In this document: positions 35,940-44,618 of the stretch, piece by piece | How the letters are laid out: each line of letters opens with the position of its first letter | How positions within the stretch are numbered: position 1 is the first letter of the stretch | Source of the DNA: Anaerolineales bacterium | Lineage (GTDB): Bacteria > Chloroflexota > Anaerolineae > 4572-78 > J111 | Length of the DNA stretch: 64,000 nucleotides | Direction of reading: 5' to 3' | Assembly (NCBI GenBank): GCA_020634855.1 | Contig: JACKAU010000022.1 | Coordinates: 1-64,000, forward strand | Position numbers and translations under genes: made by a program | The notes under the pieces: generated by a model | Told to the model about the DNA's origin: nothing | Databases searched by the model: none | What the model saw: the letters and a program-made list of their open reading frames with translations, nothing else

Positions 35940-36878
35940 TCAGGATATGGATGGGTTCCAGTCCTGACCAGTTTTGATCATCGTATTAAGAATAACCAGC
36001 AATTTACGCATGCAGGCCGTGAGAGCAACCTTTTTAACTTTGCCTTTGGCCAACAAGCGTTTATAGAAGGCTTTAATGACTGGATTATGGCGAATGGCTG
36101 ATAAAGTAGCCATATACAAAACGGAGCGAACCGCAGTCCGACCGCCAAAGATACGGCGTTTGCCCCGGTGTTTACCGCTGTCGTGGTTGAACGGGGCAAC
36201 CCCGACCAAGGCCGCAATTTTCTGGCGGTTGAGTTGGCCCAATTCGGGCAGGTCAGCCACCAGGGTCGCGGCAGTGATGAAGCCAATGCCGGGTACGCTG
36301 TCCACCCGTTTAGCCGTTTCCGCCCAGGTAGGGTTGGCTTCGATGGCCTGGCTGATCTGTTCCTCCAGCACCTTAATCTCTGCTTGGAGCCAGTTAATAT
36401 GGCGGTCAATATGGTCCCGCGTCGCCGGACTGGCCGTGTCGCGCCGATTTTTCTCGGCCGTCTGCATCAGCACCAATTGCCGCCGCCGGCTGATTTGTTC
36501 GTTCAAGACCACTTGGGCCTCGTCCCGCCGGGCTCAGGGCCGCCGGGTTCATCATCAGCCCAAACCGGGCAATCACCCGCGCATCAATCTTATCGGTTTT
36601 GGCCAGAATCCCTTCGGCTCGGGCAAAGGCTCGCACCCGGGGTCGGGTTGACCACCGCCACTTCTTGCCCGCGCGCCACCAACTCACTCACCAGCGCTGC
36701 CTCGTATCCGCCCGATGCTTCCACCACTACTAACGTGGCTCGCTGCGCCTCGACCCAGTCACTGACCTCGACCTGGCCCGCTTCATCGTTGGCCCACTCC
36801 TGCACGCGCTTTTGGCCATTGAGGCTCACATCCAACTGCCCCTTGCCCACATCGATCCCCCACCACCGTTTTTGTCAT
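35940..36878 (-). pseudogene. IS110-family transposase, broken by frameshifts
   Basis: The restored protein begins at ATG 36878 (MTKTVVGIDVGKGQLDVSL). The DEDD residues of the N-terminal RuvC-like domain can be seen: D in GIDVGK, E in VVVEASGGYEA, and both D in TDKIDARV. The C-terminal Transposase_20 domain (VPGIGFITAATLVADLPELG...GKHRGKRRIFGGR) is intact within 35940-36512. Frame changes are needed in a run of five C at 36857-36861, near 36640 and near 36530. As for all IS110 elements there are no terminal inverted repeats, so element ends cannot be set. Confidence 0.85.
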
Positions 36879-37195
36879 TGGTTCTGTTCGCTCCTGATTG
36901 CTTGGCTTCGCCCGCACTAGCATGTATTCGGACTCATCGTTCCATGGTCCCCTCAACTGTTCGGGCTTATTTGTTACTCAACCTGGCGATCAAAGCTTCG
37001 CATCGGTCTCGTGACCTAATGACAATCGATCTACCAGGTCTGGGCCTGATTGTACATCAGTTGCGTTATCATACTAATGACATAAGGTACATCTATTTCC
37101 AGACTCAGGTTTTTAATTTATCCTTAGATTTTAGTATTTTTGTTACCCCTTACAAAATTAACCCGAGCGCGTTTCAGTATTTGAGGGGTAGGGGT

Positions 37196-37218
37196 GACAA
37201 AGCAAGCTTTGTCGCTCC
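37196..37218. repeat. Dispersed repeat B, partial copy
   Basis: It is identical to the copy at 6925-6947 (GACAAAGC-AA-GCTTTGTC plus GCTCC). Confidence 0.7.
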
Positions 37219-37411
37219 AGTACGACACATTTTCATCTTCGTTGCTTTTAGGGTGTGCTGCTGTTCTACCCATATTTTTTCCTAAAATCAAAATACACTT
37301 AGCTGACCCCAGCGGACCTCCGTCCGGAATAGAACTTAAAATCGCGTAAAATAACGATAAGGCTAAGTTGTTTTGAGGAGGTTAGTTAGCGATAACGACA
37401 TATCGGCCCGA

Positions 37412-37440
37412 TTGCCACTCTAAGGCAGTAGTGCTATACT
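37412..37440 (+). promoter_or_regulatory. Predicted sigma-70 promoter of the glycosidase-proB unit
   Basis: TTGCCA (37412-37417) and TATACT (37435-37440) are 17 bp apart. Transcription would start near 37446-37448, only 3-5 bases before the ATG at 37451. There is no ribosome site, so the mRNA may be leaderless. Confidence 0.55.
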
Positions 37441-37450
37441 AGATTGCCTG

Positions 37451-39397
37451 ATGAAAAAGAAATATATTGTGGCCACGATAGCCGGGGGATTAGCAATTTT
37501 GTTTATTGTAGCTCTCGGCTTCTTATATCATAACCAAACTAAAAAGTTACCGCCGCCCATTTATGCTTTTGCCTCTGATCGGAGCGGCAATGGGGATATC
37601 TTTGGGTTGAACCGGGACGGCGATTTAATTAGCCTGACGGACGACCCCAGCGCCGACTGGGATCCGGCCTGGTCGGCGGATGGGTCGATGTTGGCTTTTA
37701 CCAGTCATCGCAGCGGCAACAGCGATATCTGGCTGTTGAACGTGGTTGAAACCGGCGATAAAGCCGTGCCACACAACTTAACGGCGGACCCGGCCTGGGA
37801 TTACAGCCCGTCCTGGTCGCCCAGCGGTCAAAGTGTGGCCTTTGTTTCGGAGCGCGACGGCGATCCGGAGATCTTTGTGCAAAACCTGGAAAGCAATTCG
37901 GCCTTGCAGTTGACATTTAATAATGAAATGGATCATCTGCCGGCCTGGTCGCCTGACGGCAAAATGATCGCCTTTGCGGCCGTGCGCGACGGCGTTGAAC
38001 GCATTCATCTCATCAGACCGGACGGTACTGACGAACAATTCGCATCGCCGCCGTCAATCAAAGGAACGTCGCCGGCTTGGTCGCCCGACAGCCAACGGCT
38101 AGCTTTTATCGGTTGGGATGAACAGGATCAGCCCGGCATCTACCTGATGGGGCCGGGTGAGACGGATTTACAACTGCGTTATCAAGCCCGAAGCTGGATC
38201 GGCTCACTCGATTGGTCGGCGGATGGCGAGTGGTTGACTTTTACCGCCTGGGATAGCGGTAATCACGAAGTTTACGCCCTACCGGCCGAGGGGGTCGATG
38301 GTTATCCCCTGCGACTGACTGTTGATGATGCCTGGGACGATTTCCTGGTTGTTAACCCGCAGGCGCCGTTTTTTGATGCGCCCCATGATAATGTGGCTCA
38401 AGCCGCGCCGGCCATCAGCCTGCCGCCGGATGAACAGTTCTTCACCGGGGCCAATATAGCCGATTTAAGCATGACGTATTTGATTAATGATCTGGGGCTG
38501 GGTTGGGGCAAAAGTTACGTCAATTGGGCCACAGTTGAACCGGAACCGGGCGAATTTCGCTGGATCGACCCCGATAATATCACTAAAGCGATGGGTGATC
38601 AACAGATCAAGATATTGATGCGGGTTCACGGCACGCCGGCCTGGGCCAGACCGGCCAACAGCAGTTATACCCATCCACCGCAGGATATGGACGACTTTGG
38701 CCGCTTTATGTCCGCGCTGGCCACCCGTTATAAGGGAAAAGTGGCCGCGTATGAGATTTGGAATGAACCTAATCTCAATTATGAATGGGGTAACGGCCAA
38801 CCCGACCCGGCGGCGTACACTGAGATGTTAAAAGCTGCCTATACGGCCGTTAAAGCCGCCGATCCGGAGGCGCTGGTCATTACCGGCGGGTTAGCCACCA
38901 CCGGCGACGGATCGGCTACTGCTGTTGGAGATTTGGCCTTTTTACAGGGGATGTACGACGCCGGCGCCAAAGGTTACTTCGATGCGGTCGGCAGCCACCC
39001 CTATACCTTTGGCCGCAGTCCGGATGAGATTGATCTTTGGGGCTTATCGCTGTCCAGAGTGGAAGAGCAGTATGAAGTCATGCAAGATAATGATGACGGC
39101 CAGACTCGCGTTTGGGTGACGGAATTAGGCTGGGTAATTGCCAGCAATTGGGACCTGGGCGAGCATCAGGCTATTGCCGTGTCGCAGACCCAGCAGGCCA
39201 AATATTTAACCGCCGCTTTTGAGAAACTGGAAAATGATTGGCCGTTTGTTCAGGCTGTATTTTTGTTCAACCTCGATTTTAGCACCGTCGCCTGGTATCC
39301 TTCTGCGGAACCGATGCGTTGGTACGCTATTCTCAATCCCGATCGCACGCCTCGACCGGCTTACACCGAATTGCGACTGAGCCGGCGCACTCCTTGA
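37451..39397 (+). CDS. Membrane-anchored beta-propeller plus GH39/cellulase-like glycosidase
   Basis: This 648-aa protein starts with an uncleaved signal anchor (IVATIAGGLAILFIVALGFLY). Residues about 35-305 contain five or six PD40/TolB-like propeller repeats (DPAWSADGSMLAFTSHRSGN, SPSWSPSGQSVAFVSERDGD and so on). Residues about 330-640 are a TIM-barrel glycosidase of clan GH-A type. The acid/base Glu439 is in IWNEPN and the nucleophile Glu558 in VTELGW. Fold family GH39 or a related one is inferred. The propeller may bind polymer or partner protein outside the cell. It ends 9 bp before proB. Confidence 0.85.
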   Translation: MKKKYIVATIAGGLAILFIVALGFLYHNQTKKLPPPIYAFASDRSGNGDIFGLNRDGDLISLTDDPSADWDPAWSADGSMLAFTSHRSGNSDIWLLNVVETGDKAVPHNLTADPAWDYSPSWSPSGQSVAFVSERDGDPEIFVQNLESNSALQLTFNNEMDHLPAWSPDGKMIAFAAVRDGVERIHLIRPDGTDEQFASPPSIKGTSPAWSPDSQRLAFIGWDEQDQPGIYLMGPGETDLQLRYQARSWIGSLDWSADGEWLTFTAWDSGNHEVYALPAEGVDGYPLRLTVDDAWDDFLVVNPQAPFFDAPHDNVAQAAPAISLPPDEQFFTGANIADLSMTYLINDLGLGWGKSYVNWATVEPEPGEFRWIDPDNITKAMGDQQIKILMRVHGTPAWARPANSSYTHPPQDMDDFGRFMSALATRYKGKVAAYEIWNEPNLNYEWGNGQPDPAAYTEMLKAAYTAVKAADPEALVITGGLATTGDGSATAVGDLAFLQGMYDAGAKGYFDAVGSHPYTFGRSPDEIDLWGLSLSRVEEQYEVMQDNDDGQTRVWVTELGWVIASNWDLGEHQAIAVSQTQQAKYLTAAFEKLENDWPFVQAVFLFNLDFSTVAWYPSAEPMRWYAILNPDRTPRPAYTELRLSRRTP

Positions 39398-39406
39398 GAC
39401 CTATCT

Positions 39407-40504
39407 ATGAAAATAGTGATTAAAGTTGGCACGAACGTTCTTCGAGCGGGAACTAACCGTATCTATCGCCCCTATCTGATCGATTTGGCTCGCCAGATTG
39501 CCGGTTTGAGCCGGCAGGGCCACCAACCGATTTTAGTTTCGTCCGGGGCCATTTTTACCGGCCGTGAAGTGCTGGCCGTGGGCAAGCTGTCTCAAAATAA
39601 AGACGTACCCCACAAACAGATGCTGGCCGCGGTCGGTCAGGGCCACCTGCTCTCGCTTTATCAAAAAATCTTTGAGATGTACGGTCTAACCGTAGCCCAG
39701 GCGCTACTCACCCGGGCTGATCTGGCCAATCGGACGCGTTATTTGAATGCGCGCAATACCTTTCAACTGCTTTTACAAAATCGGCTGATCCCGATCATCA
39801 ATGAAAACGATGTGGTGGCCGTCGATGAGATCAAAGTCGGCGATAACGATAATTTATCGGCCCTGGTGGCAAATTTGGTCGAGGCCGATCTGTTGATCAT
39901 CTTAACCGACCAACCGGGCCTGTTTACCGCCGATCCGCGCAAAGATCCCAACGCCCAGCTCATTAAGGACGTCCCGTTAATCGATGAGACCATTTGGGCT
40001 ATCGCCGGCGGTAGTTTGGGCGATATTGGCACCGGCGGGATGCGCACGAAAATAGAAGCAGCGGAATTGGCCACGCGCTCCGGCACCGATGTGGCTATTG
40101 CTCTGGGTAGCGAGCCGGACGTTATTTTACGGATCGCCGCCGGTGAAGCGATTGGTACGCGCTTCCCGACCCAATTTAGCCGGGTGGAAAGCCGCAAACG
40201 CTGGATTCTGGCCGAAGCAGCACACGGGGCGTTGATCGTGGACGAAGGGGCGGCTAATGCTGTGGTTAATCAGGGAAAAAGCCTATTGGTGGTCGGTGTA
40301 ACCGAGGTGCGGGGTGATTTTCAACGCGGCGAGCCGGTTCAGGTCATCAACAAGCAGCAGCAGGAAATTGGCCGGGGCTTGGCTCATTACAAAGCTGATG
40401 ACCTCCAAGCTATCTGCGGCCATCGCTCACAGCAGATCGCCGGTGTTTTAGGCTTTGATTATGGCCCCACGGCCATTCATCGCGATAATTTGGTGATTGT
40501 GTAG
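39407..40504 (+). CDS. proB: Glutamate 5-kinase
   Basis: This 365-aa enzyme makes glutamate-5-phosphate, the first step of proline synthesis. The amino-acid kinase domain begins KIVIKVGTNVL and has VSSGAIFTG, INENDVVAVDEIKVGDNDNLSA and GTGGMRTKIEAA. The C-terminal PUA domain (about residues 275-355) is present, as in full-length ProB. Key residues are intact. It lies 9 bp after the glycosidase gene and is followed by a strong terminator. proA is not in the window. Confidence 0.95.
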   Translation: MKIVIKVGTNVLRAGTNRIYRPYLIDLARQIAGLSRQGHQPILVSSGAIFTGREVLAVGKLSQNKDVPHKQMLAAVGQGHLLSLYQKIFEMYGLTVAQALLTRADLANRTRYLNARNTFQLLLQNRLIPIINENDVVAVDEIKVGDNDNLSALVANLVEADLLIILTDQPGLFTADPRKDPNAQLIKDVPLIDETIWAIAGGSLGDIGTGGMRTKIEAAELATRSGTDVAIALGSEPDVILRIAAGEAIGTRFPTQFSRVESRKRWILAEAAHGALIVDEGAANAVVNQGKSLLVVGVTEVRGDFQRGEPVQVINKQQQEIGRGLAHYKADDLQAICGHRSQQIAGVLGFDYGPTAIHRDNLVIV

Positions 40505-40528
40505 GGCGCTTCATTTAACATTTATAAA

Positions 40529-40560
40529 AAAACGGTCTGAATTTCATCAGACCGTTTTTT
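40529..40560 (+). terminator. Rho-independent terminator after proB
   Basis: The stem AAACGGTCTGA / TCAGACCGTTT has a 6-nt loop and is followed by TTT on the plus strand and T-rich sequence on the minus strand. It can serve both proB and the convergent KAS III-like gene. Confidence 0.9.
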
Positions 40561-40582
40561 GTTATCGATAACTTTTGAAAAT

Positions 40583-41602
40583 CTACCACGTAACCGACAT
40601 TAGCATACAATTCAACCCGCTGCCAATGCCCATCAGGCAGATATGATCGCCAGAGGTGATCAAACCCTCTTCATTGGCCATGGCCAGGGCGGTCGGCAGG
40701 CCAACCGGGCCGGTATTGCCTAGCCAGGGGAAGGTTAACTTGAATTTCGAGCGGGTGGCTCCAATTGCCTTAATTACGGCCAGGGTATTATTGGTACTCA
40801 CCTGATGAGGCGCATACAAGTCGATTTGGTCGTCGCTCCAGCGTTCCAGGGTTTTGCTGGCCAGTTTCCAGGTTTTGCTGATTAAACTGGCCCCGGCGCT
40901 CATCAACTTGCCGGGATAAGAGCGCATAATGCTGGGACTGGCCACGCATAATTGGTTGTGTTCGCTGGCGGCCATACTCACCGCGCCGTTAATCCGGTGA
41001 TCGGTTTTGGCGAAGTCTCTATGGCTCAAAATCATGGCCACTGCGCCCTCGCCCAGGGTCAGCGTAGCAATATTTTCCATAAAATCTTGTTTGGTAACGT
41101 CGGCTTGCTGTAATCGGGTGATAGTGGTATCGATCAGGCTGCGACCGGCTTCACCGGCCACCACCAGCCCATATTTGATCACTCTGGCTTCAATCATCAG
41201 GCCGATATTAAATATGCCGTTGACAAAGCCCAAACAGGCGTTGCCGATATCGTAATTCATACAACTGGACGGTAATCTCAGGTTGCCGTGAATCAAACTG
41301 GCGACGGATGGTTCGATATAGTCTTTCATCACTGAGGTGTTGACCATACAGCCGATTTCATTGGGGTCGATGCCGGCTGTTTCAATGACTTTACGCGCCG
41401 CGAGGGTGGCAATGTTGCTGGGCTGGGTACCGAGGTCGTAAAAGCGGCGTTCGTGAATTCCTGATAAATTTTCCAATATACCTGGTCGGATGTTAAGTCG
41501 AGCCAGTGTTTCGGAGAATTGCTCCTCAAGGTCCGCCGAAGTCACCCGGTGCGGGGCTAACTCGTACTCGACAGCCTCAATCCTAACGTTCTCAAATAGC
41601 AT
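40583..41602 (-). CDS. 3-oxoacyl-ACP synthase III / OleA-like thiolase-fold enzyme
   Basis: This 339-aa condensing enzyme starts at ATG 41602, 5 bp after GGAGG. The catalytic Cys123 lies in IGNACLGFVNG. The His and Asn partners lie in LYAPHQVST and LGNTGPVGLP, so the triad is complete. The DYIEPSVASLIHGNL block (residues 94-108) resembles OleA of long-chain olefin synthesis, where a Glu there acts as base, more than FabH. It could condense two acyl-CoAs or start fatty-acid synthesis. oleB, oleC and oleD are not adjacent; acyl ligase and hydrolase genes occur about 20 kb away. Confidence 0.85.
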   Translation of the reverse strand: MLFENVRIEAVEYELAPHRVTSADLEEQFSETLARLNIRPGILENLSGIHERRFYDLGTQPSNIATLAARKVIETAGIDPNEIGCMVNTSVMKDYIEPSVASLIHGNLRLPSSCMNYDIGNACLGFVNGIFNIGLMIEARVIKYGLVVAGEAGRSLIDTTITRLQQADVTKQDFMENIATLTLGEGAVAMILSHRDFAKTDHRINGAVSMAASEHNQLCVASPSIMRSYPGKLMSAGASLISKTWKLASKTLERWSDDQIDLYAPHQVSTNNTLAVIKAIGATRSKFKLTFPWLGNTGPVGLPTALAMANEEGLITSGDHICLMGIGSGLNCMLMSVTW

Positions 41603-42147
41603 CTGTTCCTCCATGTTTTCAATTGCGCATAGGCACATTTGGGTATTTTGCCACAAACCAACCGATCAACTTAACTAGGAGCTATCGGTTACCCATAGCT
41701 CGTCGATAAGCGGAATTTGAAAAATTATTTTTTCGCAGCTTAGTGGTTTGTGGGATTAAGCGGTAAAACGTGGGTGATACTTACCCTTGGTTGACACAAC
41801 ATTGTGAGCCGGTTTTCTATGTCGGTGAGTCGTGAAAATAGTGCCAAAATCTTATATGGGCAACTCTCCTGGGGAAGAAAATTTTGTTCCTCTCAAAAAC
41901 GGTTATTTTACCACCACTGCCGGTTTTTAGATAATGGCCGAAGATAACTGTTAACGTGACCGGCATTTTTGCGCCAATGATGAACGCTTAAAGACATACG
42001 ACAGAACAATTATCGCAATTAAGGGCCGGTCACGTGGTCTGCTAACATAGATAATGGTCGAAGAATGATTATTTTGTCACAAATGGTTAGATTCACCAAA
42101 TTACTCTATCATCAATCGGTGTAATTGTCTAGTCCCAAAATAAGACA
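41603..42147. other. 545-bp intergenic region ending in a plus-strand terminator
   Basis: No protein gene is supported on either strand. It holds an 11-bp inverted repeat ACGTGACCGGC (41954-41964) / GCCGGTCACGT (42024-42034) and two direct repeats TAGATAATGG(C/T)CGAAGA near 41932 and 42047. The terminator at 42148 points to a plus-strand transcript, perhaps a non-coding RNA. Confidence 0.45.
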
Positions 42148-42182
42148 ATGGGGCGACCCGGTACCGGGTCGCCCCATTTTTA
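42148..42182 (+). terminator. Strong perfect-palindrome terminator without an upstream plus-strand gene
   Basis: A 30-bp perfect palindrome (arms ATGGGGCGACCCGGT) is followed by TTTTT on the plus strand. On the minus strand the following sequence is only moderately T-rich. The SPFH gene, on the minus strand, ends at 42199. Confidence 0.8.
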
Positions 42183-42198
42183 AAAGTCTGAGGTGGGT

Positions 42199-42942
42199 CT
42201 AAATGCGATTAGCGGTCGTTTCTTCTAGCCGTTTCATCGTTCGGCGAGACGGAACCGGCAGGTATTGATCCCAATGGAGGATCTCATCGAGTTGATACGC
42301 GCCGCGCACGACGTCTCGCGTGGTCGGATCGATCTGCCGGATGGTTTGATCAAGGGTGGCGATGGCTTTGGCCTTATTTAGAGCTTCCGCTACTTCATGG
42401 GGCAGTTCGATGACCTGCAAATTAATCCCATTGAAGATAATGCCCATCGCTTTCAATTTATCGGCCAGTATTAGGCTCAATTGGCGCTCAAAGCGGTCGC
42501 GCGTTCCCGGATTGAAGAGAGCGCTTACGGTTTGGTTGCCGACCAGCTTGCGCAGATGGATATCCACCTGGCGGGCGATGGCTTTTTCCGCATTTGGCAG
42601 CCCACGCAACTTTTGGCTGTGATTAGCCGCCGCCGGGATAAGCGCCGGATCGATAGCGTACGTGCCGGACCAATTAATGTGGATGACGATGCCGTCGCTG
42701 GTGGTTATCGAGCCGGCGCGGTTAGCGACCAGCTTGGTTTTGGTCTCAACGGTGAAATCAATCCGTTCATAAGGTCGCAGCAGGTGACGACCGGCCGGCA
42801 AGACCCGCTTAACAAACCCGTCCCGATTAACGGTCACTGCCATCGAATCTTCGGCGATGACGGCGGTTTGTTTCCGGCGATAGATGACCGCAGCGATAAC
42901 AACAATGATAAAAAGGGAAAAAAGGGATAGGCTGAGCGTCAT
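42199..42942 (-). CDS. SPFH/band 7 family membrane protein
   Basis: This 247-aa protein starts at ATG 42942, 8 bp after AGGAG. One N-terminal helix (LSLFSLFIIVVIAAVIY) anchors it. The SPFH domain follows (AVTVNRDGFVKRVLPAGRHLLRPYERI... to IFNGINLQVIELPHEVAEAL). It is like stomatin/prohibitin proteins that form membrane scaffolds and partner with proteases, but it lacks the long coiled C-terminus of flotillins. Its promoter region contains a possible operator set shared with the neighbouring Nudix genes. Confidence 0.85.
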   Translation of the reverse strand: MTLSLSLFSLFIIVVIAAVIYRRKQTAVIAEDSMAVTVNRDGFVKRVLPAGRHLLRPYERIDFTVETKTKLVANRAGSITTSDGIVIHINWSGTYAIDPALIPAAANHSQKLRGLPNAEKAIARQVDIHLRKLVGNQTVSALFNPGTRDRFERQLSLILADKLKAMGIIFNGINLQVIELPHEVAEALNKAKAIATLDQTIRQIDPTTRDVVRGAYQLDEILHWDQYLPVPSRRTMKRLEETTANRI

Positions 42943-42971
42943 GATAAATTCTCCTGTGAAAATAGACGTCT

Positions 42972-43031
42972 GGAGCGGCAAAGTTTACTTTGACCTGACG
43001 GTGAGTATGACCAAGCAAGCTTTGTCGCTCC
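42972..43031. repeat. Dispersed repeat B, full-length copy in the SPFH leader
   Basis: It is bounded by GGAGCG and CGCTCC and matches the inverse complement of 14449-14505, with both internal hairpins. It lies 30 bp upstream of the SPFH start codon, so it would be part of the mRNA leader. Confidence 0.75.
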
Positions 43032-43076
43032 ATAAATTGTTGTCTACAGTGTTTATTGGGTAAATAGAGTAAAAAT

Positions 43077-43173
43077 CACACTAATTGTTGTTAAAAATAA
43101 AATGACAATTAAGATATTGTCATTCTTACACTAAAGATATCCTAAAAAATCATTTTTGTCAATACTACACTAA
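43077..43173 (-). promoter_or_regulatory. Promoter with three TTAGTGTR direct repeats and a palindrome
   Basis: On the minus strand TTGACA (43162-43157) and TATCTT (43139-43134) are 17 bp apart and direct transcription towards the SPFH gene. TTAGTGTA occurs at 43173-43166 and 43134-43127, and TTAGTGTG at 43084-43077, in the same orientation. The palindrome TGACAAT-N6-ATTGTCA (43103-43122) lies between. Such an arrangement suggests a regulator site; the neighbouring NrtR-like gene is the obvious candidate. Confidence 0.5.
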
Positions 43174-43192
43174 GTTTTTTAAGGTTTGGGAA

Positions 43193-43900
43193 TTAGGGGA
43201 AGAGACGCCGGGCCTTAATTTCGGCGACGGCATCTTCACGGAAGCGATAGAGGAGCGCCGGTCGTCCGCCGGTACTACGATAACGGCCGGTTGACTCAAC
43301 AACATCGGTTTTGCGTAGTTTGCTGCGGAAATTGCCTTTGTCGAGCTTAGTGCCCAGGATTATTTCGTAGGCATCTTGCAATTCGCGCAGGGTGAAGGTT
43401 TCTGGCAGCAGTTGAAAACCGGCGGCGGTGTATTCGAGCTTATAACGCAATCGTTCCAGGGCGTAATCCAGAATTTGGGCGTGATCGAAGGCCAGAGCGG
43501 GCCGCTCATAAACGGAAAACCAAGCCACGTCGGCGGCATCGCTAGCAGCGCGGGGATTGAGTTTATCGGCGCTGACCAGAGCAAAATAGGCCACGGTAAT
43601 CACCCGCGTGCGGGGATCTCGTTCCGGTTCGCCGAAACTGTAAAGTTGCTCCAAATAAACATCCGAATCGGTTACGCCGGTCTCTTCGGCCAGTTCGCGG
43701 TAAGCGGCTTCTTCCAGACTTTCGTCCATGTGAACAAATCCGCCGGGAATAGCCCACATGCCTTCAAATGGCCAGGCTTTACGTTTGATCAGCAGGACTT
43801 TTAGCATCTCATCCAGAATACTAAAGACAACCACGTCTGTGGTTACGGAAGGGCGCTCATATTGGCCGGCATCATAGGTTTGGCTTTGCTTTTGGTTCAT
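43193..43900 (-). CDS. Nudix hydrolase fused to NrtR-like winged helix
   Basis: This 235-aa protein starts at ATG 43900, overlapping the previous stop by 4 bp (ATGA). Residues about 15-145 are a Nudix domain; the Nudix box is complete (from GGFVHMDESL to RELAEETGV). Residues about 155-235 (LPETFTLRELQDAYEIILG...NFRSKLRKTDVV) are the winged-helix domain of the NrtR family. NrtR represses NAD-synthesis or ADP-ribose-use genes and senses ADP-ribose. The intact Nudix box means it may still hydrolyse substrate. Confidence 0.85.
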   Translation of the reverse strand: MNQKQSQTYDAGQYERPSVTTDVVVFSILDEMLKVLLIKRKAWPFEGMWAIPGGFVHMDESLEEAAYRELAEETGVTDSDVYLEQLYSFGEPERDPRTRVITVAYFALVSADKLNPRAASDAADVAWFSVYERPALAFDHAQILDYALERLRYKLEYTAAGFQLLPETFTLRELQDAYEIILGTKLDKGNFRSKLRKTDVVESTGRYRSTGGRPALLYRFREDAVAEIKARRLFP

Positions 43901-44487
43901 GATTGCTCTTTTAACTTCTCGCGTAGCCACATCAGGGCAATAAGGGTTTTAGCATCAACAATTTGACCGGCAGCCAGGGCCTGCCACGCTTCCGGTAAAG
44001 AATATTCGACAATTTCGATGTCTTCGTGTTCGACAGCCAGCCCGCCGCCGCTTGCTATCTTGTGGCGGTTATCGACTTCGGCGTAATAAAGAAAAAGACA
44101 CTCCGATGAGCCGCCCGGCGAGGGATAAAAGGTGGCAATTGGGGTCAACTCGTTGACCTGATAGCCCGCTTCCTCCATAATTTCGCGGCGAATGGCTTGT
44201 TGGGGATCTTCGCCGGGGTTTAACATACCGGCCATCACTTCCACAATCCAACCGGGGCCTTGGCCGTTGGCATAGGTTGGATAGCGAAACTGATTGATCA
44301 AAATGACCCGCTCGGTTTCCGTATTGAAAACCAAAGCCGCCGCGCCGTGGCCACGTTCAAAATTGAGGATACGGAGCGGTTCGCTTAACGTTCCATCGAA
44401 CCGGGTGCGCCGAACATAGGCTTCTTCAATCTGAAAAAAATCATCGTAGACGATGCGTTGGCTTTCAATGATTACTTTTTTGTTCAT
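43897..44487 (-). CDS. Nudix hydrolase, ADP-ribose pyrophosphatase type
   Basis: This 196-aa protein has the NudF-like layout: an N-terminal swapped beta domain (IVYDDFFQIEEAYVRR), then INQFRYPTYANGQGPGWIVEVMAGMLNPGEDP and the Nudix box ending REIMEEAGY. The segment ATFYPSPGGSSECLFLYYAEV fits ADP-ribose binding. It likely cleaves ADP-ribose to AMP and ribose-5-phosphate. Translational coupling with the NrtR-like gene puts an ADP-ribose hydrolase and a probable ADP-ribose sensor in one operon. Confidence 0.88.
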   Translation of the reverse strand: MNKKVIIESQRIVYDDFFQIEEAYVRRTRFDGTLSEPLRILNFERGHGAAALVFNTETERVILINQFRYPTYANGQGPGWIVEVMAGMLNPGEDPQQAIRREIMEEAGYQVNELTPIATFYPSPGGSSECLFLYYAEVDNRHKIASGGGLAVEHEDIEIVEYSLPEAWQALAAGQIVDAKTLIALMWLREKLKEQS

Positions 44488-44618
44488 CAGAGGGTTTTCG
44501 TGTAGCTACGAATTATTAGGCAATAATTAACGGTCGCTGCTCATTATACACAGACTTAACCGGATTGTCTACATAATCTGCCATTTGTTAAGGTTTGAAA
44601 ATTTACCGAGAAATTATT

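Larger units (their letters stand above)
36879..37450. other. Intergenic region after the IS110 remnant
   Basis: The first 150-200 bp are probably the non-coding end of the IS110 element. A partial repeat B hairpin (37196-37218) follows, then a promoter for the glycosidase gene. No gene is supported. Confidence 0.5.
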
